Shown here in pieces: positions 24,229 through 32,378 of a stretch of 34,754 nucleotides of DNA. The notes under the pieces were generated by a model. It saw only the letters and a program-made list of their open reading frames with translations, was not told the DNA's origin and ran no database searches. The stretch lies in assembly GCA_964645005.1 (NCBI GenBank), contig CAZXYS010000042.1, positions 1 to 34,754 on the forward strand. The letters are read 5' to 3'. Origin of the DNA: CAZXYS01 sp964645005. Its GTDB lineage: Bacteria > Bacteroidota > Ignavibacteria > Kapaibacteriales > UBA2268. Position 1 is the stretch's first letter. Every line of letters begins with the position of its first letter. The position numbers and the translations under genes are program-made.

Positions 24229-25278
24229 CTAATTTATCTCCCACCAGTCTTCGCCGCGCAGAAGCGCCTGAATGTCGTATGCTCCTTCATCTTTACCGTG
24301 CTCTTCGAGCTGATGTTCCACTTTTTCGCTGTATGTTGGATTGCGGACAGCCTGGAACACACCCATCGGACGCGGCAGCTCGGGATTATATGTCATATTC
24401 GCCAGAATAAACGCCAGCGTAGTATCCGTCTCATCGTGAACCAGCAGATCATCCTTAGAATATTTACCGTCCGTAAGAGAAACCACCTTAGGCGTATATC
24501 CATCCATGCGGATACCTTTGTCTTCGTTAGCGCCGAACACAAGCGGCTGCCCGTGCACGAGATCTACGGAATGCTCCTTCTTCTCATGACCTTTGGTAAA
24601 GTAATCAAAAGCGCCATCATTATAGATCACACAATTTGCATAGACCTCGACAAATGCAAATCCGCGGTGCTTCACAGCGCGATCAAACATGTACTTCATG
24701 GATTTCGGATCGCGGTCGTACGCACGCGCCACGAATGTCGCGCCGGATCCCAATGCCAGCGATGCCGGATTGAACGGATCGTCCAGCACGCCCAGCGGCG
24801 AGGACTTCGTGATCTGTCCCTCACGCGATGTCGGCGAGTACTGACCTTTTGTCAGGCTGTAAACCTCGTTATTGAACATCATTACCTGCAAGTCGACATT
24901 ACGCCTGCAAGCGTGGATCAGGTGGTTACCGCCGATACTCATAGCGTCGCCGTCGCCGGTAGCTACCCATACGGACAGATCGGGACGGGCGATCTTCACC
25001 CCGGAAGCCACGGCTATCGCCCTGCCGTGCATCGTATGCATACCGTAAACATCAACATAGTACGGGAAACGGCTCGAGCAGCCAATTCCCGAAATGAAGA
25101 CGAATTTCTCTTTCGGTATACCCATGCTGGCAAGTTCTTTCTGAGTTTGAGCCAACACCGAATAGCTCCCGCAGCCGGCGCACCAGCGTACATCAATCGG
25201 CGCTTTAAAGTCTTTCGCAGTAAGTTCAACCGTTCCTATGTGCGGTTGGTTTACTACTTCATCTAATTTAGTGCTCAT
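24229..25278 (-). CDS. korB: 2-oxoglutarate:ferredoxin oxidoreductase, beta subunit
   Basis: A 349-residue beta subunit carrying the thiamine pyrophosphate site and an Fe-S cluster. The motifs are VRWCAGCGSYSV (about 30-41), SGIGCSSRFP (about 63-72), the TPP motif GDGDAMSIGGNH (about 107-118), and MFNNEVYSLTKGQYSPTS (about 133-150). The enzyme converts 2-oxoglutarate, CoA and ferredoxin to succinyl-CoA and CO2, and can run in reverse in reductive TCA organisms. A 2-oxoacid:acceptor oxidoreductase of related specificity (pyruvate, 2-oxoisovalerate) is possible, but the KorA partner fits 2-oxoglutarate best. The C-terminal 80 residues follow the long-beta type. It starts 13 bases after korA. 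Confidence 0.9.
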   Translation of the reverse strand: MSTKLDEVVNQPHIGTVELTAKDFKAPIDVRWCAGCGSYSVLAQTQKELASMGIPKEKFVFISGIGCSSRFPYYVDVYGMHTMHGRAIAVASGVKIARPDLSVWVATGDGDAMSIGGNHLIHACRRNVDLQVMMFNNEVYSLTKGQYSPTSREGQITKSSPLGVLDDPFNPASLALGSGATFVARAYDRDPKSMKYMFDRAVKHRGFAFVEVYANCVIYNDGAFDYFTKGHEKKEHSVDLVHGQPLVFGANEDKGIRMDGYTPKVVSLTDGKYSKDDLLVHDETDTTLAFILANMTYNPELPRPMGVFQAVRNPTYSEKVEHQLEEHGKDEGAYDIQALLRGEDWWEIN

Positions 25279-25291
25279 AATAGCATCCGTT

Positions 25292-27124
25292 TTATTCGTT
25301 TAACAACTCATTAATTTTATCTACAACTTCATCTGCTTTCAGCGGAAGTCCCTGCACTTTATTAAGACCGAGTATCGGGCGCATGAATTTCCCCTGTAAA
25401 ATAAACTTCAACTGCCCGGTATTTAATTCTGGTACAAGAACTCTTTCGAATTTATTTAAAATATCGCCTAAATTCTTCGGTAATGGATTCAGGTGCGTCA
25501 GATGGCAGAAGGAAACCTTTTTGCCTTCGACGCGAACTTTGTTGACGGCATCCTCGATAGCGCCGAAAGTACCGCCCCATCCGAGTATCAGCAGGTCGCC
25601 TTCCTGTTCGCCCTCGACCTCAGCCAGAGGGATATCATCCACTATACCTTCAATTTTCTTCTGTCTGTGCTCAACCATAATCTGGTGATTTTCAGGATGC
25701 TGGCTTACCAGTCCGGTAATGTCTTCCTTCTCGAGCCCGCCGATCCTGTGTTCCAGTCCCTGCGTTCCCGGGATAGCCCATGGTCTCGACATAGTTTTCG
25801 GATCGCGTCCATAAGGCGCGAATGTTTCCGGATCAGTTGTAAATTCAACGCTAATATCCGGCAATTCCTCAAGATTAGGCACTTTGAACGGGCTTGTTCC
25901 CTGCGCCAGATAGCCATCGGTCAACAGCAGCACAGGAGTCATATATTTCAATGCCAATCTGCCCGCTTCGATACACATGTCGAAGCAGTGCGCCGAGTCC
26001 TTCGCAGCAACGATCGGCAGCGGAGCTTCGCCGTGCCTGCCGTACATAGCCATGAAAAGATCAGCCTGTTCCGGTTTGGTAGGCAATCCGGTACTGGGAC
26101 CGCCGCGCTGGACATCTACTATAAGCAGCGGCTGCTCTAATATCACCGCCAGCCCCACCGATTCAGTCTTTAGAGAAAGCCCCGGACCGCTCGTCGTTGT
26201 AGCGGCGAAATATCCCGCAAATGAAGCCCCGATAGCGCTTGATATACCCGCTATCTCATCTTCCGCCTGAAGATGTTTCACGCCGTATTTCTTGTAACCC
26301 GAAATATGGTGCAGTATTTCCGTCGCCGGAGTTATCGGATACGAACCCAAAAAAAGCGGCAATTTCGCACAATGAGCCGCAGTAACCAGTCCAATCGCCA
26401 CAGCTTCATTACCTGTAATATTTCTATATATCCCCGGCTCCAGTTTGGCATCAGTAACTTTGAACTGAACCGGAAACTTATCCGTATTTTTCGCATATTC
26501 ATAACCCGCCCTGAGAGCTTTAATGTTTGCATCAAGAATGTCAGGTTTCCTGCCAAACTTGTTTTTCAGCCAGTTCTCGGTGATGCCTAAAGTACGGTCG
26601 AAAAGCCAGTAAGCAATTCCCAGAGCAAATATATTCTTGGCTCGGTGGATATTCTTCGGCGAAAGATTGGTATCCTTAAGCTCCTCTTCCATCTTGCTGA
26701 TCATGTCAATATCAATTACCTTATAATCGCTCAGCGAGCCATTACTCAGAGGGTTGGCTTCATATTTTGCCAGCTTAAGGTTCTTATCGCCGAATCCTGC
26801 CGAATTGGCAATTATCCAGCCCCCTTTCCTGACTTTAGGCAGATTGACTTTTAGCGACGATGCATTCATTGCCACAAGAACGTCTATCTCGTCGCCGTAA
26901 GTATGAATTTTCCTCGAGGCAAATTGAATCTGGTATGCACTGACTCCGTAAAGAGTCCCCTCCGGAGCCCTGATTTCTGACGGGTAGTCGGGGAACGAGT
27001 TGACTTCGTTTCCCAGCGTACCGGACGTGTTCGAAAAAAGTGTCCCGGTTAGCTGCATTCCGTCACCGGAATCGCCTGCGAACCGGATCGTTGCTTCATC
27101 AAGGTACTCGACTTTTTTTTCCAT
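25292..27124 (-). CDS. korA: 2-oxoglutarate:ferredoxin oxidoreductase, fused gamma-alpha subunit
   Basis: A 610-residue fusion. Residues 1-195 are the gamma domain (FAGDSGDGMQLTGTLFSNTS, YPSEIRAPEGTLYGVSAYQI, DVLVAMNASSLKVNLPKVRKG). Residues about 230-600 are the alpha domain: GNEAVAIGLVTAAHC, YPITPATEILHHIS, ATTTSGPGLSLKTES, DVQRGGPSTGLPTKPEQADL, LLTDGYLAQ. The RGGPSTGLPTKPEQ loop and gamma-alpha fusion are typical of KorA in Bacteroidota and other bacteria. It forms the oxidoreductase with KorB. It is first in a two-gene operon; the 5' region (27125-27240) is AT-rich, but I could not place a promoter. Confidence 0.92.
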   Translation of the reverse strand: MEKKVEYLDEATIRFAGDSGDGMQLTGTLFSNTSGTLGNEVNSFPDYPSEIRAPEGTLYGVSAYQIQFASRKIHTYGDEIDVLVAMNASSLKVNLPKVRKGGWIIANSAGFGDKNLKLAKYEANPLSNGSLSDYKVIDIDMISKMEEELKDTNLSPKNIHRAKNIFALGIAYWLFDRTLGITENWLKNKFGRKPDILDANIKALRAGYEYAKNTDKFPVQFKVTDAKLEPGIYRNITGNEAVAIGLVTAAHCAKLPLFLGSYPITPATEILHHISGYKKYGVKHLQAEDEIAGISSAIGASFAGYFAATTTSGPGLSLKTESVGLAVILEQPLLIVDVQRGGPSTGLPTKPEQADLFMAMYGRHGEAPLPIVAAKDSAHCFDMCIEAGRLALKYMTPVLLLTDGYLAQGTSPFKVPNLEELPDISVEFTTDPETFAPYGRDPKTMSRPWAIPGTQGLEHRIGGLEKEDITGLVSQHPENHQIMVEHRQKKIEGIVDDIPLAEVEGEQEGDLLILGWGGTFGAIEDAVNKVRVEGKKVSFCHLTHLNPLPKNLGDILNKFERVLVPELNTGQLKFILQGKFMRPILGLNKVQGLPLKADEVVDKINELLNE

Positions 27125-27281
27125 AATAAGATTTTTTCAAGTTAATCCAAAAAGTGTTTATTTATGCCGCAATACTTGCTTATCTAAATGTTAAACTTAG
27201 CAAAGTAAATATCTAATATCAAGAAATAATATCAATGATCGATTATTGTTCATTTCAAAAAAATAAATTTTATTTTTAACT

Positions 27282-27336
27282 AAAAAAAAAGGAAATCTTG
27301 CCTAACCCTCAGAAATATAGAATTAACAAGGTTTCC
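27282..27336 (-). terminator. Likely intrinsic terminator, minus strand
   Basis: On the minus strand GGAAACCTTG (27336-27327) and CAAGATTTCC (27300-27291) form a 10-bp stem with one mismatch around a 26-nt loop, followed by nine T's (27290-27282). It would stop a leftward transcript arriving from 27337 or beyond, perhaps the decayed T9SS gene at 27654. Confidence 0.5.
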
Positions 27337-27653
27337 TGCGTAAAACTTTTGGCGTAACAATTAGTATTATCTATGGAACACAATTTATACAAAATACTTT
27401 TTTGTGTTTTAATTTTCTTAAAAAACTAGACGCCAAGTCTATTTTATTTAATACAAAATTAATAAAAAATAAATTGACTTGTGCAAACAATATTAATAAA
27501 AATCAACAAAGATCTTTTAATAAAAACCATACTATTATATGATTGTTGCAAAATTACGGCGTTTTGTAAAACTTGTGTGTATTTATTAACGCTCCATAAG
27601 GTTTTGAGTTCAATATTCCATTTGCTAACTTCATTATTATTAACTTGCGTACA
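27337..27653. other. AT-rich intergenic stretch, nothing convincing
   Basis: No gene or strong repeat is seen. A 63-codon plus-strand frame (27481-27672) is cysteine/leucine-rich low-complexity translation of AT-rich DNA. A small RNA is possible, given the terminator-like hairpin at its left end, but no promoter is evident. Confidence 0.35.
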
Positions 27654-27816
27654 TTACTCTAATTGTACATAATATATACCTGCCGGCTGATTATGCAGAT
27701 CAATATTAATTTCTTGTGAATCGTCAAAAAACAGTATCAGAGTACTCCAAATCACCTATATCATTGAAAATATTCAAATCCAAATGCCCCCCCAATTTTA
27801 TTAACCCGGAATTCAT
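27654..27816 (-). pseudogene. Remnant of a T9SS C-terminal sorting domain with frameshift
   Basis: The minus-strand frame LDLNIFNDIGDLEYSDTVF stops at a TGA in a run of six T (complement of 27726-27731). Removing one T continues as DDSQEINIDLHNQPAGIYYV, then QLE and the stop at 27654. This is a complete T9SS sorting-domain tail. Immediately upstream on the same strand the frame runs into the palindrome pair at 27842-27930, so the cargo portion is gone. It is the third such fragment in the window. Confidence 0.65.
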
Positions 27817-27841
27817 TATAAGATTTCCCGCATCCCTAAAT

Positions 27842-27930
27842 CCCTTCTCCCAGGCGGAGAAGGGACTTTCAGTGTAAAAAGAAATTCTTACACCCTTCTC
27901 CCAGGCGGAGAAGGGTTGGGGATGAGGGGG
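27842..27930. repeat. Pair of identical CCCTTCTCC palindromes
   Basis: CCCTTCTCC-CAGGC-GGAGAAGGG occurs at 27842-27864 and again at 27893-27915, 51 bp apart, followed by TTGGGGATGAGGGGG. The spacer includes AAGAAATTCTT. This is the CCCTTCTCC...GGAGAAGGG TTGGGGATGAGGG type of dispersed element found in many bacterial genomes. It directly borders the T9SS fragment. Confidence 0.85.
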
Positions 27931-28040
27931 AATAAGTGATTGCTTATGTTCCAATGCAAAATCCGGGATTAAATTTCACCCTAATTATTCCATCATAAGA
28001 AACAATTTCAATATATTCGAAATCAGCTCTCCGGAGAACC

Positions 28041-28067
28041 AAAAAAATTCCCGCCGGAGCGGGAATT
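28041..28067 (-). terminator. Intrinsic terminator of the usher operon
   Basis: On the minus strand AATTCCCGC (28067-28059), loop TCCG and GCGGGAATT (28054-28046) form a perfect 9-bp hairpin flowing into TTTTTTT (28047-28041). It begins 63 bases after the usher stop codon and is the strongest terminator in the window. Confidence 0.9.
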
Positions 28068-28130
28068 CATGCCGATTTTAAAAGGGGCTTGAACTTAAGC
28101 GGGGTATGTGTTTGAAGAAACTTTTCGTTG

Positions 28131-31100
28131 TTACTCGACGATCTGTATCTCGAGCCGCCGGTTCTTGGCGCGCCCTTCTTCCGTGTCGTTGCTGGCAACG
28201 GGCTTGCGGGCGCCCATAGCACGCGGATATATGCGGTACTTCGAGATGCCCTTGCCGGTCATGTATTTGACGGCGGCGTTAACCCTGTCCTCGGACACCT
28301 TCTGCGTTTCGCGGAGGGTGCCGAAGTTATCCGTATGCCCGATGATACGAACTTCCGCCTCGGGATTCTGCTTCATGTAGCGAGCCATATCGTCGAGGTA
28401 TTTCCTCATGCTGCCGGTAAGTCCGGCGCCGCGCACTTCCTCGTAGCGGAAGGACTTCTCGGGTTCGACGTCTGCGGGCGGGACTTCTTTGGATTCCTCG
28501 GCTTCGGTGAGGTCTTCGGTTTCGCCGAATTTCTCCTCGCGGAACTGCCTGAAGTCGTCGATGGATTCTTCGACGGAGTCTTCTTCGAGCTTTTTGGCTT
28601 CTTGCTCTTCCATGGCGAGCTCTTCGGCTTCTTTTTCAACTTCTTTTTCTTTTTCGGCTGCCTTCTCGACGGAGACGCGGCGCGCATAATCCTCGGCTAC
28701 CAGGTCGAACTGCAGGCCCTCGACAAAATCGCCTTCGGTGGTGCGCTCGACGTTGAACGCGAGATGTTCCTTCTCGGGCTTGACGTTGAGGATAGCCATC
28801 TGCATGGAATCGACGTACGCCTTGTACTCACCCGGCGGCACGCCCATCTTGTAGAAGCTGCCGTCGGAGAAGACGGTGATAGTCTCGTGGTAAGTTTCAT
28901 CGCTGTTGACAATGTGCACCTTAACGCCGGACTGTCCTTCTATCTGGTCGCCGGCGATCTTCCTTACCTGCCCTTCGATGACGGCGCCGGCGTAGCAGGG
29001 GATGTCGATCTGTTTGTATGTATTTGGATCGGCGATAAAGGAAAATTCTGTTATAGTAGGTGTCCACAGTGGATTCTTTATTGATGTTTCATCTATTTTC
29101 ACATTATATCGATAATATGGTGTTAAATTGTATACCTGAACATTCTTACTAGCAGATCTGTAATCAACTGATCCGTTAGGAACAGATACCCCGACACCCT
29201 CAATAATTTTCTCATCTTTATCATATTCTCCATTTTGATTTTTGTCTAAAAATAATCTGATATTTGCAGCACCATCCCCCATACTATTTACAGAAGAAGG
29301 ATTACTAATAAGTATATCACCTTGCATAGGCAGATAGCCTATAGTACCCTCTATTTCCTGTGAAAAATCATACCTGTTAACACTTGAACCTTGTGCTTCG
29401 GATTTAGACATAAAATATGGCAAATCTAACCTTAGTATAGCGCTAATACTCGTACTATTAGAATATCTAAAATCTCTTTTTCCAAATATAGATAAAGAAC
29501 CTAGATTACCAAGAGATTGACTTATACTGAAAGTAACATGACTAATGCTATTAGTACTCAAATCCATACTTGAACCCAAAGAAATTTGGGTATTCTTCAG
29601 AAAGCTTAGAAAACCGCCTTTTTTAAACCAACTGTAACGTATATTCCCATCTATATATTGAGTGGGATTAGATATTTCTCCTTGATATTCATTAAAAAAA
29701 GCGCTGTAAGAAAAAATAAAATTAAATGGATATATACTTACATAACTTCTTGCGTTGATCGTATTATTATTAAAGTCATCCATTTCTAAACGTCCTGCTC
29801 TAACAGAGAGACTAACAGGAATATCTTTAATTCTTGGGAGAGTTGCCATTAAATCCATTCTACTGTTAAATCTATAGCGACTTAATTCCGATTCATCCTG
29901 ATTATTTATATAAGAAAATCTATATGACCCAAATTCAAGTGGCCAATAATCAAGATCTAATCTATAATATTTTTCAGGATTGATATCAAAAGTTGTTGTT
30001 AAATTAGAAAATAAATTGGCTGATAGTGAATTAATTAATGTATAGTCATCTCGTTTGTAAAATTTCTTAAATAATACTGTATTAGAAAGCCAATTAAATA
30101 TGCCAACAGACAATCTACCTTCGCCAAATTTTTCTCTATCAAATCTTGTTTCTCCTACGTTCAATGAATATTTTACTTCACCGGGTCTTAAAATTTCTCG
30201 TGGAATCCTTAATAACGTTTTTCTATCGTAATACTCTCCATTTTTACCATAATATCTCATTTCTAAATTTGAACTGCCATAGTTTACAGGAATATTGAAT
30301 TTATAATAACCGCTTGGATCTGTAACTATACGGTCATACAAATGTCCATTCCTATAAAGCTCAACTTCCCAGCCTGGATCAATATGATCGTCGATTGTCA
30401 ATTCACCAAAATATGTTGGTTGTTGAGTTTGTTCATTAGTAATGGTAATACCATAAAAAACCTCTGTTGGAAGAGTTGAGTATCTGTATCCCCCGGAATA
30501 CAATTCACCAATTTCTACTTGAGTTAGATAAGAATTATCACTAAAATAATATCTCCATCTAAAAGTATTCTGATAATTTGTTAAATTTGACAATTCATAA
30601 TGAGAACCTGACGTATTAAAAGTTAAATCTCCGCCCAAGAATTCAATACCGCTTTTTGCAAACCAACTATAAGATCTGCTTTGACCTATTTGAGAACCTT
30701 TCAAACGATAATCAATTATGCCCCCATTTATCAACTTTCTTGATCTGCCAAACTCCAAAGGGAAAAAATTCTGTCTTCCTATCTCTTTACTTTCAAGAAA
30801 AGCATATTTCTTTTTCCTTAAGTATTCTTGATAAACTGGTAAATCAATTTCATCACCGATCATAACTGTTAGTTTGGAATAATTGACTTCAACATTAAGA
30901 TTAAATACTTTTTTAAATAAAGCAGGCAATACATATATATCTGATTCACTTACAAAGAAATTTGTGCTGTCCAATTTAATTTCTCTGTCATTAAATGTTG
31001 CTTTATGTTCTTTAAAATTTATAGTATAAGTTGAATCTTCATTTACAAAGAAGCCACTTACAATAAATTTTTTAGAATCATAATTAACCTTTATTTTAAA

Positions 31101-31313
31101 TAAATCGATCATTTGCAAAAAAGGTAAATAGACAGATTTTTTATCCATTTTTGCAATTATTGGCTGGTCAACTACATTTTCATATTTTACCTGGAAAATA
31201 CCTTCGTTTGTTTCATCCTCTATACGTTCGGTAAAATCCTGACTTTGCAGATTAACTTCTACCAAACAAAATATGATGCAAAATATCAGATATTTACTAA
31301 TGGAATTAAACAT
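28131..31313 (-). CDS. Usher-like outer-membrane protein with C-terminal OmpA domain
   Basis: A 1060-residue protein with signal peptide (about 1-24). Residues about 30-155 form a small beta domain (KKSVYLPFLQMIDLFKIKV, YVLPALFKKVFNLNVEVNYS). Residues about 190-640 form a long aromatic beta-barrel-like region with alternating strands. At about 305-385, IDPGWEVELYRNGHLYDRI, GYYKFNIPVNYGSSNLEMRY and REILRPGEVKYSLNVG match the usher plug/middle region. IRLFLDKNQNGEYDKDEKII (about 684-703) is the prealbumin-like domain frequent in archaic ushers. EGQVRKIAGDQIEGQSGVKV is carboxypeptidase-regulatory-like. An acidic coiled-coil linker (about 875-960) leads to an OmpA domain (IIGHTDNFG, GKGISKYRIYPRAMGARKPV, NRRLEI). 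I infer a fibre-secreting channel anchored to peptidoglycan. No usher of this architecture is known to me. Confidence 0.8.
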   Translation of the reverse strand: MFNSISKYLIFCIIFCLVEVNLQSQDFTERIEDETNEGIFQVKYENVVDQPIIAKMDKKSVYLPFLQMIDLFKIKVNYDSKKFIVSGFFVNEDSTYTINFKEHKATFNDREIKLDSTNFFVSESDIYVLPALFKKVFNLNVEVNYSKLTVMIGDEIDLPVYQEYLRKKKYAFLESKEIGRQNFFPLEFGRSRKLINGGIIDYRLKGSQIGQSRSYSWFAKSGIEFLGGDLTFNTSGSHYELSNLTNYQNTFRWRYYFSDNSYLTQVEIGELYSGGYRYSTLPTEVFYGITITNEQTQQPTYFGELTIDDHIDPGWEVELYRNGHLYDRIVTDPSGYYKFNIPVNYGSSNLEMRYYGKNGEYYDRKTLLRIPREILRPGEVKYSLNVGETRFDREKFGEGRLSVGIFNWLSNTVLFKKFYKRDDYTLINSLSANLFSNLTTTFDINPEKYYRLDLDYWPLEFGSYRFSYINNQDESELSRYRFNSRMDLMATLPRIKDIPVSLSVRAGRLEMDDFNNNTINARSYVSIYPFNFIFSYSAFFNEYQGEISNPTQYIDGNIRYSWFKKGGFLSFLKNTQISLGSSMDLSTNSISHVTFSISQSLGNLGSLSIFGKRDFRYSNSTSISAILRLDLPYFMSKSEAQGSSVNRYDFSQEIEGTIGYLPMQGDILISNPSSVNSMGDGAANIRLFLDKNQNGEYDKDEKIIEGVGVSVPNGSVDYRSASKNVQVYNLTPYYRYNVKIDETSIKNPLWTPTITEFSFIADPNTYKQIDIPCYAGAVIEGQVRKIAGDQIEGQSGVKVHIVNSDETYHETITVFSDGSFYKMGVPPGEYKAYVDSMQMAILNVKPEKEHLAFNVERTTEGDFVEGLQFDLVAEDYARRVSVEKAAEKEKEVEKEAEELAMEEQEAKKLEEDSVEESIDDFRQFREEKFGETEDLTEAEESKEVPPADVEPEKSFRYEEVRGAGLTGSMRKYLDDMARYMKQNPEAEVRIIGHTDNFGTLRETQKVSEDRVNAAVKYMTGKGISKYRIYPRAMGARKPVASNDTEEGRAKNRRLEIQIVE

Positions 31314-31383
31314 AGTTTAATTTACTTTCTTTAAAAGTTATTTTATTATATAACTAAAATTAATCAATAATTCCATTTAATGA

Positions 31384-31429
31384 AATACCATTTAAACGGT
31401 ATTTTTAAAAATACCAATTAAATGGTATT
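31384..31429. promoter_or_regulatory. Paired AATACC-N8-GGTATT inverted repeats upstream of the usher gene
   Basis: AATACCATTTAAACGGTATT (31384-31403) and AATACCAATTAAATGGTATT (31410-31429) are two near-identical 20-bp palindromes. The inner halves also pair as GGTATTTTTAAAAATACC (31398-31415). They lie in the 180-bp gap between chaperone and usher and resemble a dimer-binding operator pair, or alternatively a weak terminator. A further CGGTATA lies at 31445. Confidence 0.55.
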
Positions 31430-31493
31430 AACCTAAGTGTAAATCGGTATATTATATTATTGTTTTTTCCAACTTCTACTCAAATTAGATAAA

Positions 31494-32329
31494 TCAATAT
31501 TCAGGTACGGTAAATTCAAATTCCCGTTTTATAGAATTGAATTGCGTTCTTCGTTCAGCCGGTATTACTTCTCTTTCATTATTTATAAAAACCTCAGCTT
31601 TGTATTTTCCCGGATTTAATTTATCCTTTTTAAGTTGTATTTTCTTAAGACAATCGAAATATATTGCCATTTTAGATTCAGTCGTAAATAATTNNNNNNN
31701 NNNTCTTCATCATCATAGATATCTAAAACCATTGTTCCCCAAAATGGTGAATTACCGGTTTTATTATGTTTAATAACAAGGTTAACATAATTACTGTCCA
31801 CAGTACAATTTCTATATTGAATATCTACTCCGGCTTTTACATTACCATGCTGGTATACAATAAGACCTATCATTTCCGTTTTTATTATAAGTTTTGCCTG
31901 AACATCGGTTACTACTGTATCGACCTGTTCAACTATGGGTTCCGAACTGATTTTTATTCTAGTCCAATAGGTTTTGCTCTCAAGTTTCGATGTATTGGTA
32001 ATAAGAAATCTTATTACCTGAGATTCTTCCGGTGGAATAATTAATTTTTTGGGAAATATCTTTACATAATCCTCTAATGAATATTCTTCTCTTGCAACAC
32101 TGTCCTCATACTCTAAGTATGAGTTGCCCTTTTCATCATAAGCAGAATAACCAAACATAAATTGAATCTTCACTTCCCTCGGATCTTTTGATTTGTTGGC
32201 TACTCTCATTTCCGCCGACCTAGTTTGTGGATCAATAAAAACTACTGCAGGATGAAGACTAATTTGCGCAAAACTATTGAGTGTAAAAAGTAAAATTAAT
32301 GTTGAAAAAACTAAAAAAAATCTCTTCAT
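31494..32329 (-). CDS. PapD-like periplasmic chaperone, interrupted by scaffold gap
   Basis: The signal peptide MKRFFLVFSTLILLFTLNSF is cut near AQ. The mature start ISLHPAVVFIDPQTRSAEMR and VANKSKDPREVKIQF match the first strands of PapD-type chaperones. PKKLIIPPEESQVIRFLITN fits the end of domain 1 with the cleft region, then YWTRIKISSEP. The 10-N run at 31694-31703 cuts domain 2. The frame through the Ns is wrong: beyond it another frame reads LFTTESKMAIYFDCLKKIQL, KDKLNPGKYKAEVFINNERE, and ends EFEFTVPEY at the TGA 31496-31494, a normal domain 2 end. The true gap length must therefore be 2 modulo 3 (8, 11 or 14). It should cap the four subunits and deliver them to the usher. Confidence 0.82.
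31694..31703. other. Assembly gap (10 N)
   Basis: Ten Ns inside the chaperone gene. The reading frames on either side differ by one base, so the true gap is not 10 bases long. Everything depending on its exact length, such as chaperone residues near the join, is uncertain. Confidence 0.98.
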
Positions 32330-32378
32330 TTCTTACCCTATTTGTTTAAATCTACAATGAATTAAAATTATCCAATTT

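Noticed and set aside
24298..25266. 322-codon plus-strand open frame opposite korB
   Set aside because: The translation is rich in His, Arg and Cys and has no domain; korB on the other strand carries all family motifs.
27842..27915. Two identical 23-bp palindromes considered as a CRISPR repeat
   Set aside because: Only two copies, no further repeats and no cas genes; the motif is a widespread dispersed palindrome.
28128..29084. 318-codon plus-strand open frame opposite the usher C-terminus
   Set aside because: It is a Phe/Gly/Leu-rich shadow of GC-rich Glu/Lys codons in the real gene. No ribosome binding site or domain; the minus-strand OmpA motifs are unambiguous.
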